NCBI RefSeq assembly: GCF_017813365.1
Contig: NZ_JAGIZA010000001.1
Coordinates: forward strand, 186,001-250,000
DNA length: 64,000 bases
Reading direction: 5' to 3'
Source: Roseomonas indoligenes
Lineage (GTDB): Bacteria > Pseudomonadota > Alphaproteobacteria > Acetobacterales > Acetobacteraceae
Below, one piece after another: positions 32,183 through 42,555 of this stretch. Below the pieces are notes generated by a model that ran no database searches, was not told where the DNA came from, and was given only the letters and a program-made list of their open reading frames with translations. Within the stretch, counting starts at the first letter, position 1. Each line of letters opens with the position of its first letter. A program made the translations under genes and the position numbers.

Positions 32183-34264
32183 CTACCGCCCCTCCCGCCT
32201 CCACGCCACCACGGCCACCCCCAGCACCAGCAGCAGCGCCAGCGGGGGCGGCAGCAGCGGCAGGGCGGAGATGCCCGTCACCGTGTGATCCTCCCGCCGC
32301 ACCAGCCCGATCCAGCCGGGGCCGCTCGCATCGCGCCCCATGGCGACGCGGCGGATATCCGGCAGGGTCGATCCGTCGCCGATCCAGCGTGCCGCGCCGC
32401 CGCTGGCGTTCACCACGTTCCCCATCCGCCCGGGATCGGCGCGCAGGTCCGCCACCTCCGGCGGGTTGGCGGCCTCGGCGGCGGCGAAGGCGGTGCGTGT
32501 GCCGTCGGTCGCGGACCAGACGCCGGGCGAGGTCGCCGGCACTTCCACCACCGCGCGCCCGCCCTCGCGCCGGTCCGGCGCGTGGCGGCTGGTGGTGCCG
32601 TCCGGTGCGGTGACCGTGATCTCCGGCGGCGGCGCGTCGGAGAGGCTGCGGCGCGTGACGGTCATCCGCCCCTGGACGATGGCGGCCGTCAGGTCCTCCT
32701 CCTCCAGCTCCGGCTCGCGCATCAGCCAGTGGGCGATGCGGCGCAGCAGCTCCGCCTGCGGCCCGCCGCCATCATGCCCGCGCGACCAGAGCCAGATCTG
32801 GTCCGAGAGCAGCAGCGCCACGCGGCCCTCGCCCACGCGGTCCATCAGCAGCAGGGGATTGCCGTCCGGCCCGTTCATGATGTTGGCGCCGCTGCGCGGC
32901 TCCGCGCGCAGCATCCGGTACCAGCGGCCCCAGCTCGCCTGTGCGGCGGCGTTGGCGTTGGCGCCCGTCAGCCCCTCCGTCACCGGGTGGCGCAGCCCCG
33001 TCTCGCTCACCTGCGCGCGGAAGGGGGTCTCCAGCAGCGCCGCGCCACCGGGCAGGGGGCGTGCGGGGAGCACCTGCCCCAGCGGCGTGTTGGCCAGCGA
33101 GGCCGGCCCGGTGAACTCCGGCCCCACGGACATCAACAGCGCGCCTCCCAGGCGCACATGGTCGGCGATGTTCCGCAGGTATTGCGGCGGCAGGATGCCG
33201 CGGTTGGAGAAGCGGTCGAAGACGATGAGGTCGAACTCGCGCAGCTTCTGCTGGAACAGCTCGCGCACGGGAAAGGCGATCAGCGCCAGCTCGTTCAGCG
33301 GCGTCAGGTCGTCCTTCTCCGGCGGGCGCAGGATGGTGAAGTGGACGAGATCGACGTTCGGATCGGCCTTCAACAGCCGCCGCCAGGTGCGTTCGCCCGC
33401 GTGCGGTTCGCCGGAGACCAGCAGCACGCGCAGCCGGTCCCGCACGCCGTTGACCGTGACGATCGCGCTGTTGTTCAGCGTGGAGACCTCGCCCGGCCGC
33501 TCCTCGGCCGTGATCTCGATCACGCTCGGCCCGCCGCGCTCGATCGGAAGGGCGATGCGGTGCTCGCGGCCGGGCACCACGCTCTCCGTCCGCGGCGCAC
33601 CGCCGTCGCGCCGGATGGACAGGCGCACGGGCGTGTCGGAGGCGGGCACGCCCAGGTCCTCCACCACCACGCGCATCTCCACGCCGCGGCCGACGATGCC
33701 GAAGCCCGGCGCCTCGATCACGCGCAGGCGGCGATCCACCTCGCCCGCGCGTCCCGGAAGCAGCAGGTGCAGCGGCGCGTCGGCGGGGAAGTTCGGCGGC
33801 ACGTCGTGCACCTGCCCGTCGCTGAGGGCGATGATCCCCGCCAGCCGCGCGCGGGGGATATCGGCCAGCCCACGCTCGATCGCGGCGAAAAGGCGCGTGC
33901 CCTGGTTGCCGCCCTCCTCCGCGACGACGGTGCGGATCTCCAGGTCGGGCAGGCGCCCGGCACGGGCCTCGATCCCCGCGCGCGCGGCGGCGATCGCGGC
34001 GTCCCGCCCGGCAACGGTGGTGGAGGCGCTGTTGTCCACGGCCAGCAGCGCGATGTCGGGCCGTACCTCCCGCGTCTGCTGCACCAGCCGCGGATTGGCG
34101 ATGGCGCCGAGGATCAGTAGGAAGGCCAGCGCCCGCCACCCGGCCCCGCGCGCCCGCCGCCACAGCGCGGGTGCCAGCGCCAGCACTGCCAGCACGGCGA
34201 GCGCGACGACGAGCCAGGCCGGAAGGACCGGCGCGAAATCGATGGAGGAGAGGGAGCGGACCAT
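32183..34264 (-). CDS. membrane protein with vWA-like and glutamine-amidotransferase-like domains, 693 aa
   Basis: Two N-terminal membrane segments (~14-34 and 44-60), a large soluble region and a C-terminal membrane anchor (~665-685, LPLLPPPLALLLVLGVAVVA). The soluble part begins with a von Willebrand A-like fold with an intact MIDAS pattern DxSxS (AVDNSAST) and later LSDGQVHDV. It is followed by a Rossmann-like domain (VLLVSGEPHAGERTWRRLLK, LIVFDRFSN, GGALLMSVGPEF) of the class-I amidotransferase-like fold. It is the fourth gene of the MoxR-DUF58-DUF4159 cluster and shares one base with the previous stop (TGATG). Family role is unclear; it probably works in envelope stress or complex assembly. 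Confidence 0.85.
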   Translation of the reverse strand: MVRSLSSIDFAPVLPAWLVVALAVLAVLALAPALWRRARGAGWRALAFLLILGAIANPRLVQQTREVRPDIALLAVDNSASTTVAGRDAAIAAARAGIEARAGRLPDLEIRTVVAEEGGNQGTRLFAAIERGLADIPRARLAGIIALSDGQVHDVPPNFPADAPLHLLLPGRAGEVDRRLRVIEAPGFGIVGRGVEMRVVVEDLGVPASDTPVRLSIRRDGGAPRTESVVPGREHRIALPIERGGPSVIEITAEERPGEVSTLNNSAIVTVNGVRDRLRVLLVSGEPHAGERTWRRLLKADPNVDLVHFTILRPPEKDDLTPLNELALIAFPVRELFQQKLREFDLIVFDRFSNRGILPPQYLRNIADHVRLGGALLMSVGPEFTGPASLANTPLGQVLPARPLPGGAALLETPFRAQVSETGLRHPVTEGLTGANANAAAQASWGRWYRMLRAEPRSGANIMNGPDGNPLLLMDRVGEGRVALLLSDQIWLWSRGHDGGGPQAELLRRIAHWLMREPELEEEDLTAAIVQGRMTVTRRSLSDAPPPEITVTAPDGTTSRHAPDRREGGRAVVEVPATSPGVWSATDGTRTAFAAAEAANPPEVADLRADPGRMGNVVNASGGAARWIGDGSTLPDIRRVAMGRDASGPGWIGLVRREDHTVTGISALPLLPPPLALLLVLGVAVVAWRREGR

Positions 34265-36990
34265 CAGTTCCCCAGCCTCTCCAGGATGGCGGGCACGTGC
34301 ACTTGGTCGCCCTTGTAGTTGCCGGTCAGCGCGTAGATCACGAGGTTGACGCCGAAGCGGTAGGCCAGCGTGCGCTGCCGCGCCCCGCCGGGGATGACGG
34401 CGTAGGGATTGCTCCCCCGCGCATCCACGGCCCAGGCCGAGGCCCAGTCATGACCCCCGATGATGACGGGGGAGACGCTGTCATTCGCGCGGTCCGTGTC
34501 CCGCGCGATCCAGACCGGCCCGCCGGCGTAGCGCCCGGGCAGCTCCGGCAGCAGATAGAAGGCGCGCTTCAGCACGTGATCGTCCGGCAGGGGCGCCAGG
34601 GGCGGCACCTGCAGGCGCGAGGTCAGCCGCCGCAGCGCCGCGTCCGCGCCGAGCGAGACGCCCTCGCCCGAACCCTCGTTGCGCGTGTCGAAGAGAATGA
34701 TGCCGCCGTTCCGCATGAAGGCGTTCAGCGCGTCCACCGCCCGCGCGTCCGGCGCCGCCGCATCCGGCAGCACCACCCAGAGCAGGAGAGGATAGAGCGA
34801 GAGGTCGTCCACCCCCGGACGCAGCGCGACGGGCTCGGCAAGGTTCGCGGCGGTGCGCCGGTTCACGTACTCGGACAGCCCGGCAAGGCCCTGGCGGGAT
34901 ACCTCGTCCGTCGCGGTGTCGCCCGTGACGACATAGGCCAGCCGCGTGGCCAGCGCCGCCGACCCTTCCGGTGCCCCCTGCGCCTGCGCCAAACCTGGCA
35001 CCAGGATCGCCAGCGCCAGCAGGGCCGCGCGGGCGCGCAGACCCAGCCCACGGCTCTGTAGCGACAGCAGCAGGTCCGCCGCCAGCAGCACCAGCGCCGC
35101 CGCCAGCAGCCAAGGGCCGAGGTCGCGCTCCGCCGGCACGCCGCCGATCCGCGTCTCCCGCGCGCCGGAGGGCGGGGCGGCGGCCGGGGCAGGGGCGGGA
35201 AGGCGGGCGGAGAGGTTCAGCGCCCGCCGCTCCCCGCCCTCGCCTGATGTGCCGTACCAGCCCGGCGGGTGGCGCGGGCCGGGCGTGGTGGAGTCCAGCC
35301 GCGCCGCGCCGATCGGTCCCGCGACGGGCGGCGGGGCGCCGAGGCGGCCGAAGCCGTCCAGCGTCTCCACTGGCGCCAGCGGCGCCTCGCCTTCGCTGCC
35401 CGCGACGCCGGAGGAGAGGGCGACGATCCGACGGAGCATGTCGATGTAGAGCCCCGAGAGGGGCAGGTTGGACCAGTCCGCATTGGCGGTGACATGGAAG
35501 AGCACGATCCGCCCCTGTCCCCGGTTCTCGAAGGTCACCAGCGGCGTGCCGTCGGACAGCCGCGCCCAGCTGCGCTCCGCCAGACGGGGAACGGGCTCGG
35601 CCAGGACCTGGGTGCTGACCGTCACCTCGGCGGGCGGCGTGAGCCCGGCGAAGGGACTGCCCTCCGCGAAAGGCGCCAGCGTCTGCGGCCGCTCCCAGGA
35701 GAGCGCGCTTCCCAGCGCCCGCTCTCCCGCGCGCAGCGGCACCGGCAGCAGGGCGTCGCCCTTCTCGGCAAGCCGCGGCCCGGCGAAGCGCAGCAGCAGC
35801 CCGCCGCCTTCCACGAAGCGCGTCACCGCCTCCGTCTCCGCGCCCTCGGCCAGTGGCCGGTCCGCCAGGACGAGCACCGCCAGGCGGCGGGAGAGCAGCA
35901 CGTCCAGCGTGCCGCGCCGCACTTCCGCGAAGGGGGAAAGGGCGCGGTCCAGGTAGTAGAGCGAGCCGGTCAGGGGCGTGTCGGCCGACTCCTCCTGCGC
36001 GGCCAGCAGGCCCACGGGGCGGCGGCGGAAGCGCTCGTCCAGCAGCACCACGCCGGCAGCGCCGGGCGGCGCGCCCTCGGAGGTACCTTCCAAGGCCAGC
36101 TGCGTCACGCTGTTGCGGATCTCCACCGGCAGTTCCAGCGATCCTTCCGCCTCCGTGGCGCCGGCGGCGAGCGGCAGGGTGGCGCGGCCGAGGGTGCGGC
36201 CATCCGGCGTCATCGCCAGCACCGCCGCCTCCCCCGCCGGGCCACCCGGCGCGCGGCGCAGGCCGAGCACGAGCCGATCCGCCTCCGCCCGCGGCGGCAG
36301 CAGCACGCGCGCCGTGCCGGGCGCCCCGCGCGCCACCTGCAACGGGCCGGCATCGGCCAGCGCCGCCATCAGCGCCGCGCCGTCATCCCCGCCATGGGCC
36401 AGGCCATCGCTGACATAGAGGCTGGGGGATCCCCCGTTGCGCCCCCCATCACGCCAGTTCCGCAGCGCCTCCAGCGCCGCCGGGCGGTCCGGGGCCCAGG
36501 GATGGGGCCGCAGCGCCGCCAGCCGGGCGCGCGCCTCCTCCGCCGGCATCCACCCCGTGGGGCGGGGCGGCTCGCCTGTGACGGTGGGGCTGGTGGGAAG
36601 GATCGCCACGCGCCGGGTGGCGCGGGCGGCGGCGTCCAGCGCCGCGCCCGCTGCGGCCATGCGGTCAGGCCAGTCGGCGGCGGAAGCCCAGCCGTCATCC
36701 ACCACGATCAGCAGCGGCTGTTCCACCGCATCGCCCTGCGCCGCGTTCCAGACGGGGCGCGCGAGCCCGAGGATGATCAGCGCCGCCGCCAGCAGCCGCA
36801 GCAGCAGCAGCCACCAGGGCGTCCGCGCGGGCGTCTCCTCCACCGCCGGCAGGTCGCGCAGCAGGCGGGCGGGCGGGAAGGACTGGGTGCGCGGCGTGGG
36901 CGGCGTGACGCGGAGCAGCCACCAGAGGGCGGGCAGAACGGCCAGCGCCACCAGCAGCCAGGGCGCGGCGAAGGAGAGGGCGCCGGTCAT
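34264..36990 (-). CDS. BatA-like N-terminal / DUF4159 membrane protein, 908 aa
   Basis: The N-terminal region has two membrane segments (~8-26 and 58-78) with the BatA/aerotolerance-type sequence PWWLLLLRLLAAALIILGLA, then a degenerate vWA domain (LLIVVDDGWAS, MIDAS not conserved). A long middle region follows, then another membrane segment pair (~630-670, LLAAALVLLAADLLLS and LALAILVPGLA), and a C-terminal DUF4159 domain (ATRLAYVVTGD, GGIILFDTRNEG, HVLKRAFYLLPELPGRYAGG, NLVIYALTGNYKGDQVH). Second membrane component downstream of MoxR and DUF58. The combination is conserved in alphaproteobacteria; its exact job is not established to my knowledge. Confidence 0.9.
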   Translation of the reverse strand: MTGALSFAAPWLLVALAVLPALWWLLRVTPPTPRTQSFPPARLLRDLPAVEETPARTPWWLLLLRLLAAALIILGLARPVWNAAQGDAVEQPLLIVVDDGWASAADWPDRMAAAGAALDAAARATRRVAILPTSPTVTGEPPRPTGWMPAEEARARLAALRPHPWAPDRPAALEALRNWRDGGRNGGSPSLYVSDGLAHGGDDGAALMAALADAGPLQVARGAPGTARVLLPPRAEADRLVLGLRRAPGGPAGEAAVLAMTPDGRTLGRATLPLAAGATEAEGSLELPVEIRNSVTQLALEGTSEGAPPGAAGVVLLDERFRRRPVGLLAAQEESADTPLTGSLYYLDRALSPFAEVRRGTLDVLLSRRLAVLVLADRPLAEGAETEAVTRFVEGGGLLLRFAGPRLAEKGDALLPVPLRAGERALGSALSWERPQTLAPFAEGSPFAGLTPPAEVTVSTQVLAEPVPRLAERSWARLSDGTPLVTFENRGQGRIVLFHVTANADWSNLPLSGLYIDMLRRIVALSSGVAGSEGEAPLAPVETLDGFGRLGAPPPVAGPIGAARLDSTTPGPRHPPGWYGTSGEGGERRALNLSARLPAPAPAAAPPSGARETRIGGVPAERDLGPWLLAAALVLLAADLLLSLQSRGLGLRARAALLALAILVPGLAQAQGAPEGSAALATRLAYVVTGDTATDEVSRQGLAGLSEYVNRRTAANLAEPVALRPGVDDLSLYPLLLWVVLPDAAAPDARAVDALNAFMRNGGIILFDTRNEGSGEGVSLGADAALRRLTSRLQVPPLAPLPDDHVLKRAFYLLPELPGRYAGGPVWIARDTDRANDSVSPVIIGGHDWASAWAVDARGSNPYAVIPGGARQRTLAYRFGVNLVIYALTGNYKGDQVHVPAILERLGN

Positions 36991-37030
36991 GAACGCCTTT
37001 CGTGCATCGTGTCCGCAGTCCGCAGCCGGG

Positions 37031-37886
37031 TCATCGCGCCCCCTGCGGGGCCAGGGCCTGCCAGAGCGCCATCAGCGCAGCTTCCGGCGGATGGTCGGTG
37101 CGGTGCGACAACATGCGAAAGCCCAGCGACCCGGCCAGCGCGGAAAGCCCGGCCCGGTGCGCCGCCAGCCGCTCCTCATACAGTCCGCGAATGCCCTCCA
37201 CCCGTGGCACCAGGGCGGCATCCGTGCCGTCCAACGGCTCGAACCGCACCCGGCCGCCATAGGGCAGGGTCTCCTCCGCGGGATCGGTCAGCACCACCAG
37301 CGTGGCGCGCAGCCCGGCGGAGGCGAGCGGCGCCAGGGCGGCGCGGATCTCCGGCAGGGGGGTGAGGAAGTCGCCGAACAGCACCCCGCGGGCGTGCCGG
37401 GGCAGGGCGGTGTCGGCGGGCGGGCCGGATTGTCCCTCCAGCCGCATTGCCAGCGCCGGCAGGGCGCCCCGGCCTGAAAGACCGCGCCCGCCGCCCAACA
37501 GCCGCACCCGCTCCCCGCCCCGCAGCAGCAGGGAGGAGAGGGCCAGCAGTAGAAGGTCGGCCCGCGCCCGCTTGGTGGCGCGCGAGGGATGGCCGGACCA
37601 GTCCATCCCCGGCCCGGCATCCCGCCAGAGCGCCACGGTCTGGGCGGATTCCCATTCCGTTTCCCGCAGGTAGAGGCGGTCCGACTTGGCGCTCTGCCGC
37701 CAGTCAACCCGCGCGGCGTCGTCGCCGGGCAGATAGGGGCGGAACTGCCAAAAGCTGTCGCCCTGGCCGGAGCGGCGCCGGCCATGGACGCCCTGCATCA
37801 CCGTGGCGGCCACGCGCTCCGCGGCCACGACCAGGGGCGGCAGCCGGGCGGCGGCGGCCTCTGCGCGAAGGGAGAGCGGGCCACCT

Positions 37887-37894
<8 letters not shown>
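37031..37894 (-). CDS. DUF58 domain protein, 287 aa
   Basis: The DUF58 hallmark FRPYLPGDDAARVDWRQSAK is present at about residues 51-70, followed by a vWA-like continuation (LREYEWE-type LRETEWESAQTVALW and a GPGMDWSG segment). DUF58 proteins almost always follow a MoxR AAA+ ATPase, as here: the MoxR stop overlaps the start of this gene by 8 bases, showing translational coupling. No membrane segment is visible, unlike some DUF58 proteins. Likely acts as the substrate or adaptor of the MoxR ATPase. Confidence 0.92.
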
Positions 37895-38903
<1,009 letters not shown>

Positions 38904-39019
38904 GCATGGCCCCTTCTCATATGGCTGGACGGTAACGCCCGACCCCCGCCCCTCCTGAAGATGGAGGCGGGACGGTGGATAGGGAGGGTAGGGCCCTTCG
39001 ATGGCGCGGAGGAAGTCAC

Positions 39020-39661
39020 ATGGCGCTGGGGATGCATGACGTTACGCAAGGCCGGAAAGCAGAGATGCCCCCGATAGCCCGATCGCCCAGGACGATCTGC
39101 GGCGACTTCCGCATGCGGATCGCCAGGGACGGCACCTGGTACTACCAGGGCAGTCCGATCGGCCGGAAGGAGCTGGTCTGCCTCTTCGCCACCGTGCTGA
39201 AGCGGGAGGCGGATGGCAGCTACTGGCTGGAGACCCCCGCCGAGCGCGGCCGGATCGAGGTGGAGGACGCCCCCTTCGTGGCCGTGGAGCTGACCTGGGG
39301 CCATTGCTGCGGCGAGGGTGCCTGCGAAACGGGTGCGAGAAAGCCCCCTGCGCGCCAGTGCCTGACCTTCCGCACCAACCTGGACGAGATGGTCTCGGCC
39401 GACGAGAACCACCCGATCCGTGTGGAGATCGACCCCGTCACCCGGGAGCCCCGCCCCTACATCACCGTCCGCCCGGGCCTGGAGGCCCGGATCAGCCGCC
39501 CCGTCTTCTATGAGCTGGTGGCGCTGGCCCAGCCGGAGACGGTGGATGGCCGCGAGGTGATGGGCGTGTGGAGCCAGGGCGTCTTCTTCATCATCGACGA
39601 CAGCCCCACCCCCGAGGATCTGCCCGAGGACCTGGAAGAGCTGGACGACGAGGTGGCGTGA
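39020..39661 (+). CDS. DUF1285 family protein, 213 aa
   Basis: DUF1285 proteins are small cytoplasmic proteins of unknown role, widespread in proteobacteria. Recognisable parts: CGDFRMRIARDGTWYYQGSP then IGRKELVCLFATVLKREADG, and RISRPVFYELVALA near the end, with an acidic tail (EDLPEDLEELDDEVA). An uncommon insertion-like stretch with three Cys (HCCGEGACETGARKPPARQC) lies near residue 100 and could form a metal site; this is unusual for the family as I know it. Start is uncertain: GTG 38975, ATG 39020 (behind GAGGAAG, preferred) or ATG 39065. The stop overlaps the Nudix start by GTGA. Confidence 0.85.
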   Translation: MALGMHDVTQGRKAEMPPIARSPRTICGDFRMRIARDGTWYYQGSPIGRKELVCLFATVLKREADGSYWLETPAERGRIEVEDAPFVAVELTWGHCCGEGACETGARKPPARQCLTFRTNLDEMVSADENHPIRVEIDPVTREPRPYITVRPGLEARISRPVFYELVALAQPETVDGREVMGVWSQGVFFIIDDSPTPEDLPEDLEELDDEVA

Positions 39662-40275
39662 CGGACGCCCTTCCGGCGCTTCGGCCCGGCCCTGTTACGC
39701 CCGGCCTCGCCCCGGCCGATATCGAGGCGCGGCTGGCTGATCCCGCCCGCCTGGCCCGGGCCGAGGGCGACGTGCAGCCGCCGGCGGGCCACCGCCGCTC
39801 CGCCGTGCTGGTGCCGATCCTGCTGCACGCGGCGCCGACGATCCTGCTGACCCAGCGCGCCGCGACCCTCTCCTCCCATGCCGGGCAGGTGGCCTTCCCC
39901 GGCGGCCGGATCGAGCCGGGCGAGACGCCCGAGGCCGCGGCCCTGCGCGAGGCGGCGGAGGAGGTGGGGCTGGACCCCCGCCTGCCGCGCCTGGTCGGCC
40001 GCCTGCCGGCCCTGGTGACGGGCACCGGCTTCCACGTGATCCCTGTCGTGGCCCTCCTGGACCCGCCCGTGGCCCTGACCCCGTCCCCGGACGAGGTGGC
40101 GGAGATTTTCGAGTACCCGCTGGACCGCCTGCTGGATCCGGCCTCGCCGGAGCGGCGCAGCGGCGTCTTCGGCGGCCGCACCCGCCACTACTGGCAGTGG
40201 CCGCACGAGACCCAAACCATCTGGGGCGCGACCGCGAGCATGCTGCACAGCCTGGCCCTGGCGCTGCGGGGCTGA
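39658..40275 (+). CDS. Nudix hydrolase, CoA-pyrophosphatase type, 205 aa
   Basis: Hydrolyses a nucleoside-diphosphate derivative, probably coenzyme A. The Nudix box matches Gx5Ex7REUxEExGU: GGRIEPGETPEAAALREAAE followed by EVG. The LLTQRAATLSSHAGQVAFPG segment just before it is the signature of the NudL/YeaB CoA pyrophosphatases. The GTG start at 39658 overlaps the DUF1285 stop, so the two are translationally coupled. This DUF1285-Nudix-CCA transferase order recurs in alphaproteobacteria. Confidence 0.93.
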   Translation: MTDALPALRPGPVTPGLAPADIEARLADPARLARAEGDVQPPAGHRRSAVLVPILLHAAPTILLTQRAATLSSHAGQVAFPGGRIEPGETPEAAALREAAEEVGLDPRLPRLVGRLPALVTGTGFHVIPVVALLDPPVALTPSPDEVAEIFEYPLDRLLDPASPERRSGVFGGRTRHYWQWPHETQTIWGATASMLHSLALALRG

Positions 40276-40392
40276 GCCGCTCCGGCCCAAGTCCTCGCTT
40301 CTGCGCGAGCGCATGAATTGGACCTTCGCTGCAACATCAACTGCGGCGACCCTGCCACGAGGACGCCCGGAGTCGCGGGCAGGGGGATGGAC

Positions 40393-40920
40393 ATGGCGAT
40401 CCGGGACGGGCTGCGCGTCGGGCAGATGGGCGTGACGCTCATCGTGAAGGACGTGGACGCGGCGGCGGATTTCTACCGCGACGTCCTCGGCGCCGAGGAG
40501 ATCCGGCGCAACGCCTCGCCACTGCCGGTCGACCCGCCCGGGCCTCACGCCCACTGGGCGGAGCTGCGGCTGGGTGACGTCCATCTCGTCGTGGCGCGGG
40601 AGAATCCGCGCTGGCGGGAGGCGCCGCGCCCGGACTGGCCCCGCTCGCCCCTCTCGGCCGGCGCTTCCGCCGTCGGGCTGACGCTCTACGTGGAGGATGT
40701 GGACGCCACCTTCGCCCGCGCCCTCGCCGCCGGGGCCACGCCGCAAACCCGGGATGGCGCGCCGGAGGACACCTACTGGGGCGACCGTGTGGTGGGGTTC
40801 CACGATCCCTTCGGCCATGTCTGGCGCATCCAGACCTGCCGGGAGGAGGTGGATTACGAGGAACTGCCCGCCCGCTACGAGGCGGCGTGGCAGGCCCATC
40901 GCGCCGCCCGGGCGAATTAG
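40393..40920 (+). CDS. VOC (glyoxalase/PhnB-like) family protein, 175 aa
   Basis: Vicinal oxygen chelate fold with two beta-alpha-beta-beta-beta modules: VTLIVKDVDAAADFYRDVLG (module 1) and LTLYVEDVDATFARALAAG (module 2). Late signature WGDRVVGFHDPFGHVWRIQT typical of PhnB/YdcE-like proteins. Metal ligands cannot be assigned confidently. The ATG at 40393 sits behind AGGGGG; an ATG at 40387 and one at 40318 are alternatives. Specific reaction unknown. Confidence 0.87.
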   Translation: MAIRDGLRVGQMGVTLIVKDVDAAADFYRDVLGAEEIRRNASPLPVDPPGPHAHWAELRLGDVHLVVARENPRWREAPRPDWPRSPLSAGASAVGLTLYVEDVDATFARALAAGATPQTRDGAPEDTYWGDRVVGFHDPFGHVWRIQTCREEVDYEELPARYEAAWQAHRAARAN

Positions 40921-40966
40921 CCGCCGCCCTACCACCGGGCGCTACCGGGCGTCATATAGGTCGGCG

Positions 40967-41218
40967 ATGCCCTATCTTGCCGAGGCGATCCTCTTCCTCG
41001 CCCCCTTCGCCCTCTACGCGCTCTGGCTCCGCTTTAACCCCGGCCGGGCCGTGGCGACGCATGTCATCGCCCTGGCCGTGGCGGGGCTGGTGGTCGCGAT
41101 TGGGGGCGCGATCTTCTACGGGCTGTCACGGGGGAGAAGCCCCACCACCCTCTACGTTCCCCCGCGCATCGAGGCGGACGGCCCCGCCCGCCCGGTGCCG
41201 CCCGCGCGCGCGCCATGA
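40967..41218 (+). CDS. DUF6111 family small membrane protein, 83 aa
   Basis: Two membrane segments (about residues 3-21 and 30-52: LAEAILFLAPFALYALWLRF, then HVIALAVAGLVVAIGGAIFYGL) and a short Pro-rich cytoplasmic tail (TTLYVPPRIEADGP). Matches the DUF6111 pattern of small alphaproteobacterial membrane proteins encoded next to the CCA-adding enzyme. The stop overlaps the next start by ATGA. Confidence 0.82.
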   Translation: MPYLAEAILFLAPFALYALWLRFNPGRAVATHVIALAVAGLVVAIGGAIFYGLSRGRSPTTLYVPPRIEADGPARPVPPARAP

Positions 41219-42510
41219 CCGACGATCCCCCCGTCGCCCGGATCGCGCCGCCATCTATCCTGGCCGAACCTGCCCCCGCCGCCGTGCTGGCGGCCCTGCC
41301 CGGCAGCCGCGCCGTGGGCGGTGCCGTGCGCGATGCCCTGGCCGGGCGCCCCGTGGCGGACGTGGACGTGGCCGCGCCCTTCCCGCCGGAGGAGATCGCC
41401 GCCCGCCTGACCGCCGCCGGGCTGCGGGTTCATGAGACGGGGCTTGCCCATGGCACTGTTACGGCCGTTCTGGCCAGGGAGCCGAAGAGCCAGCCCGTGG
41501 AGGTGACGAGCCTGCGCCGGGACGTGGTGACGGATGGCCGGCACGCCGTGGTGGAATGGACCACGGACTGGCGGGAGGACGCGGCGCGGCGGGACTTCAC
41601 CATGAACGCCCTGTCGCTCTCCGCCGCGGGCGAGCTCTGGGATTATTTCGGCGGGCGCGCGGACCTGGAGGCCGGGCGCGTGCGCTTCGTGGGCGACCCC
41701 GCGACGCGGCTGGCGGAGGACCATCTCCGCGCCCTCCGCTACTTCCGCTTCCAGGCCCGCTACGGCCGCGGCGAGCCCGACCCGGCGGCGGTGGCGGCCA
41801 TCCGGGGCGCCGTGCCCTCCCTCTCCCGCCTCTCGGTCGAGCGGATCTGGATGGAATTGAAGCGCCTGCTGGCCGCGCCCGACCCGGCGGAGGCGGTGGC
41901 GCTGATGGAGGAGACGGGGGTGCTGCCCGCCGTGCTCGGCCCCGCCACGCTCGGCGCCGCCGGGGTGCTGCGGGCCCTGGCCGCCATCGGCGCCCCGCCG
42001 GACCCGATGCTGCGCTTCGATGCCCTGCTGACGCATGGCGCCGCCGAAGCCGCGCGGCGCCTGAAGGCCAGCGGGGAGGAGGTGGCGCGACTGGTGGCCC
42101 GCTACCGCGCCGGGCACGACATCCTGCCGATCCAGCCCGCCATCGCGACGGGCGGGCCGGACGACGACGCCCTGCGCCGCCTGCTGGCGGAGCAGCCGCG
42201 GGACCGGCTGACCGATGCCGCCTGGCTGCGGCAGGCCGTGAACCGGGCCTGGGGCTGGCAGGGGCCCGAGGATTCCGCCTGGGACCGCTTCCGCGCCCGG
42301 CTGGCCGAATCGCCCCTGCCGGTCTTCCCCCTCCAGGGGCGGGACGCGCTGGCGCTGGGCATGAAGCCGGGCCCGGAGATGGGCCGGTTGCTGGCCGAGA
42401 CGCGCCGCTGGTGGCTGGAAGGCGGGTGCACGGCCGATTCCGCGGCCTGCCGGCACCGATTGGCGGGAATGATGAAGGCCATTCACACGGAGACGCTTCC
42501 GAAAACGTGA
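41215..42510 (+). CDS. cca: CCA tRNA nucleotidyltransferase, 431 aa
   Basis: Adds or repairs the 3'-CCA end of tRNAs. Class II nucleotidyltransferase head: GGAVRDALAGRPVADVDVA gives the GG and DxD catalytic motifs, followed by EVTSLRRDV and RRDFTMNALSL, then the neck motif ARLAEDHLRALRYFRFQARYG. The C-terminal body is the long alphaproteobacterial type, with RLKASGEEVARLVARYRAG and a late QGRDALALGMKPGPEMGRLL segment that resembles the tail of Rhizobiales enzymes. ATG overlaps the DUF6111 stop. Confidence 0.96.
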   Translation: MTDDPPVARIAPPSILAEPAPAAVLAALPGSRAVGGAVRDALAGRPVADVDVAAPFPPEEIAARLTAAGLRVHETGLAHGTVTAVLAREPKSQPVEVTSLRRDVVTDGRHAVVEWTTDWREDAARRDFTMNALSLSAAGELWDYFGGRADLEAGRVRFVGDPATRLAEDHLRALRYFRFQARYGRGEPDPAAVAAIRGAVPSLSRLSVERIWMELKRLLAAPDPAEAVALMEETGVLPAVLGPATLGAAGVLRALAAIGAPPDPMLRFDALLTHGAAEAARRLKASGEEVARLVARYRAGHDILPIQPAIATGGPDDDALRRLLAEQPRDRLTDAAWLRQAVNRAWGWQGPEDSAWDRFRARLAESPLPVFPLQGRDALALGMKPGPEMGRLLAETRRWWLEGGCTADSAACRHRLAGMMKAIHTETLPKT

Positions 42511-42555
42511 TCGGCCGGGTTACCCATGGTTCATAACCCGAATCTGAGGCCCGCC

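Noticed and set aside
31940-37365. Long plus-strand frames (726 and 698 codons)
   Set aside because: Antisense to the vWA/GATase-like and DUF4159 genes; no protein features.
40276-40392. Possible RNA gene in the gap before the VOC gene
   Set aside because: No cloverleaf or stable conserved fold could be recognised; only short GC stems.
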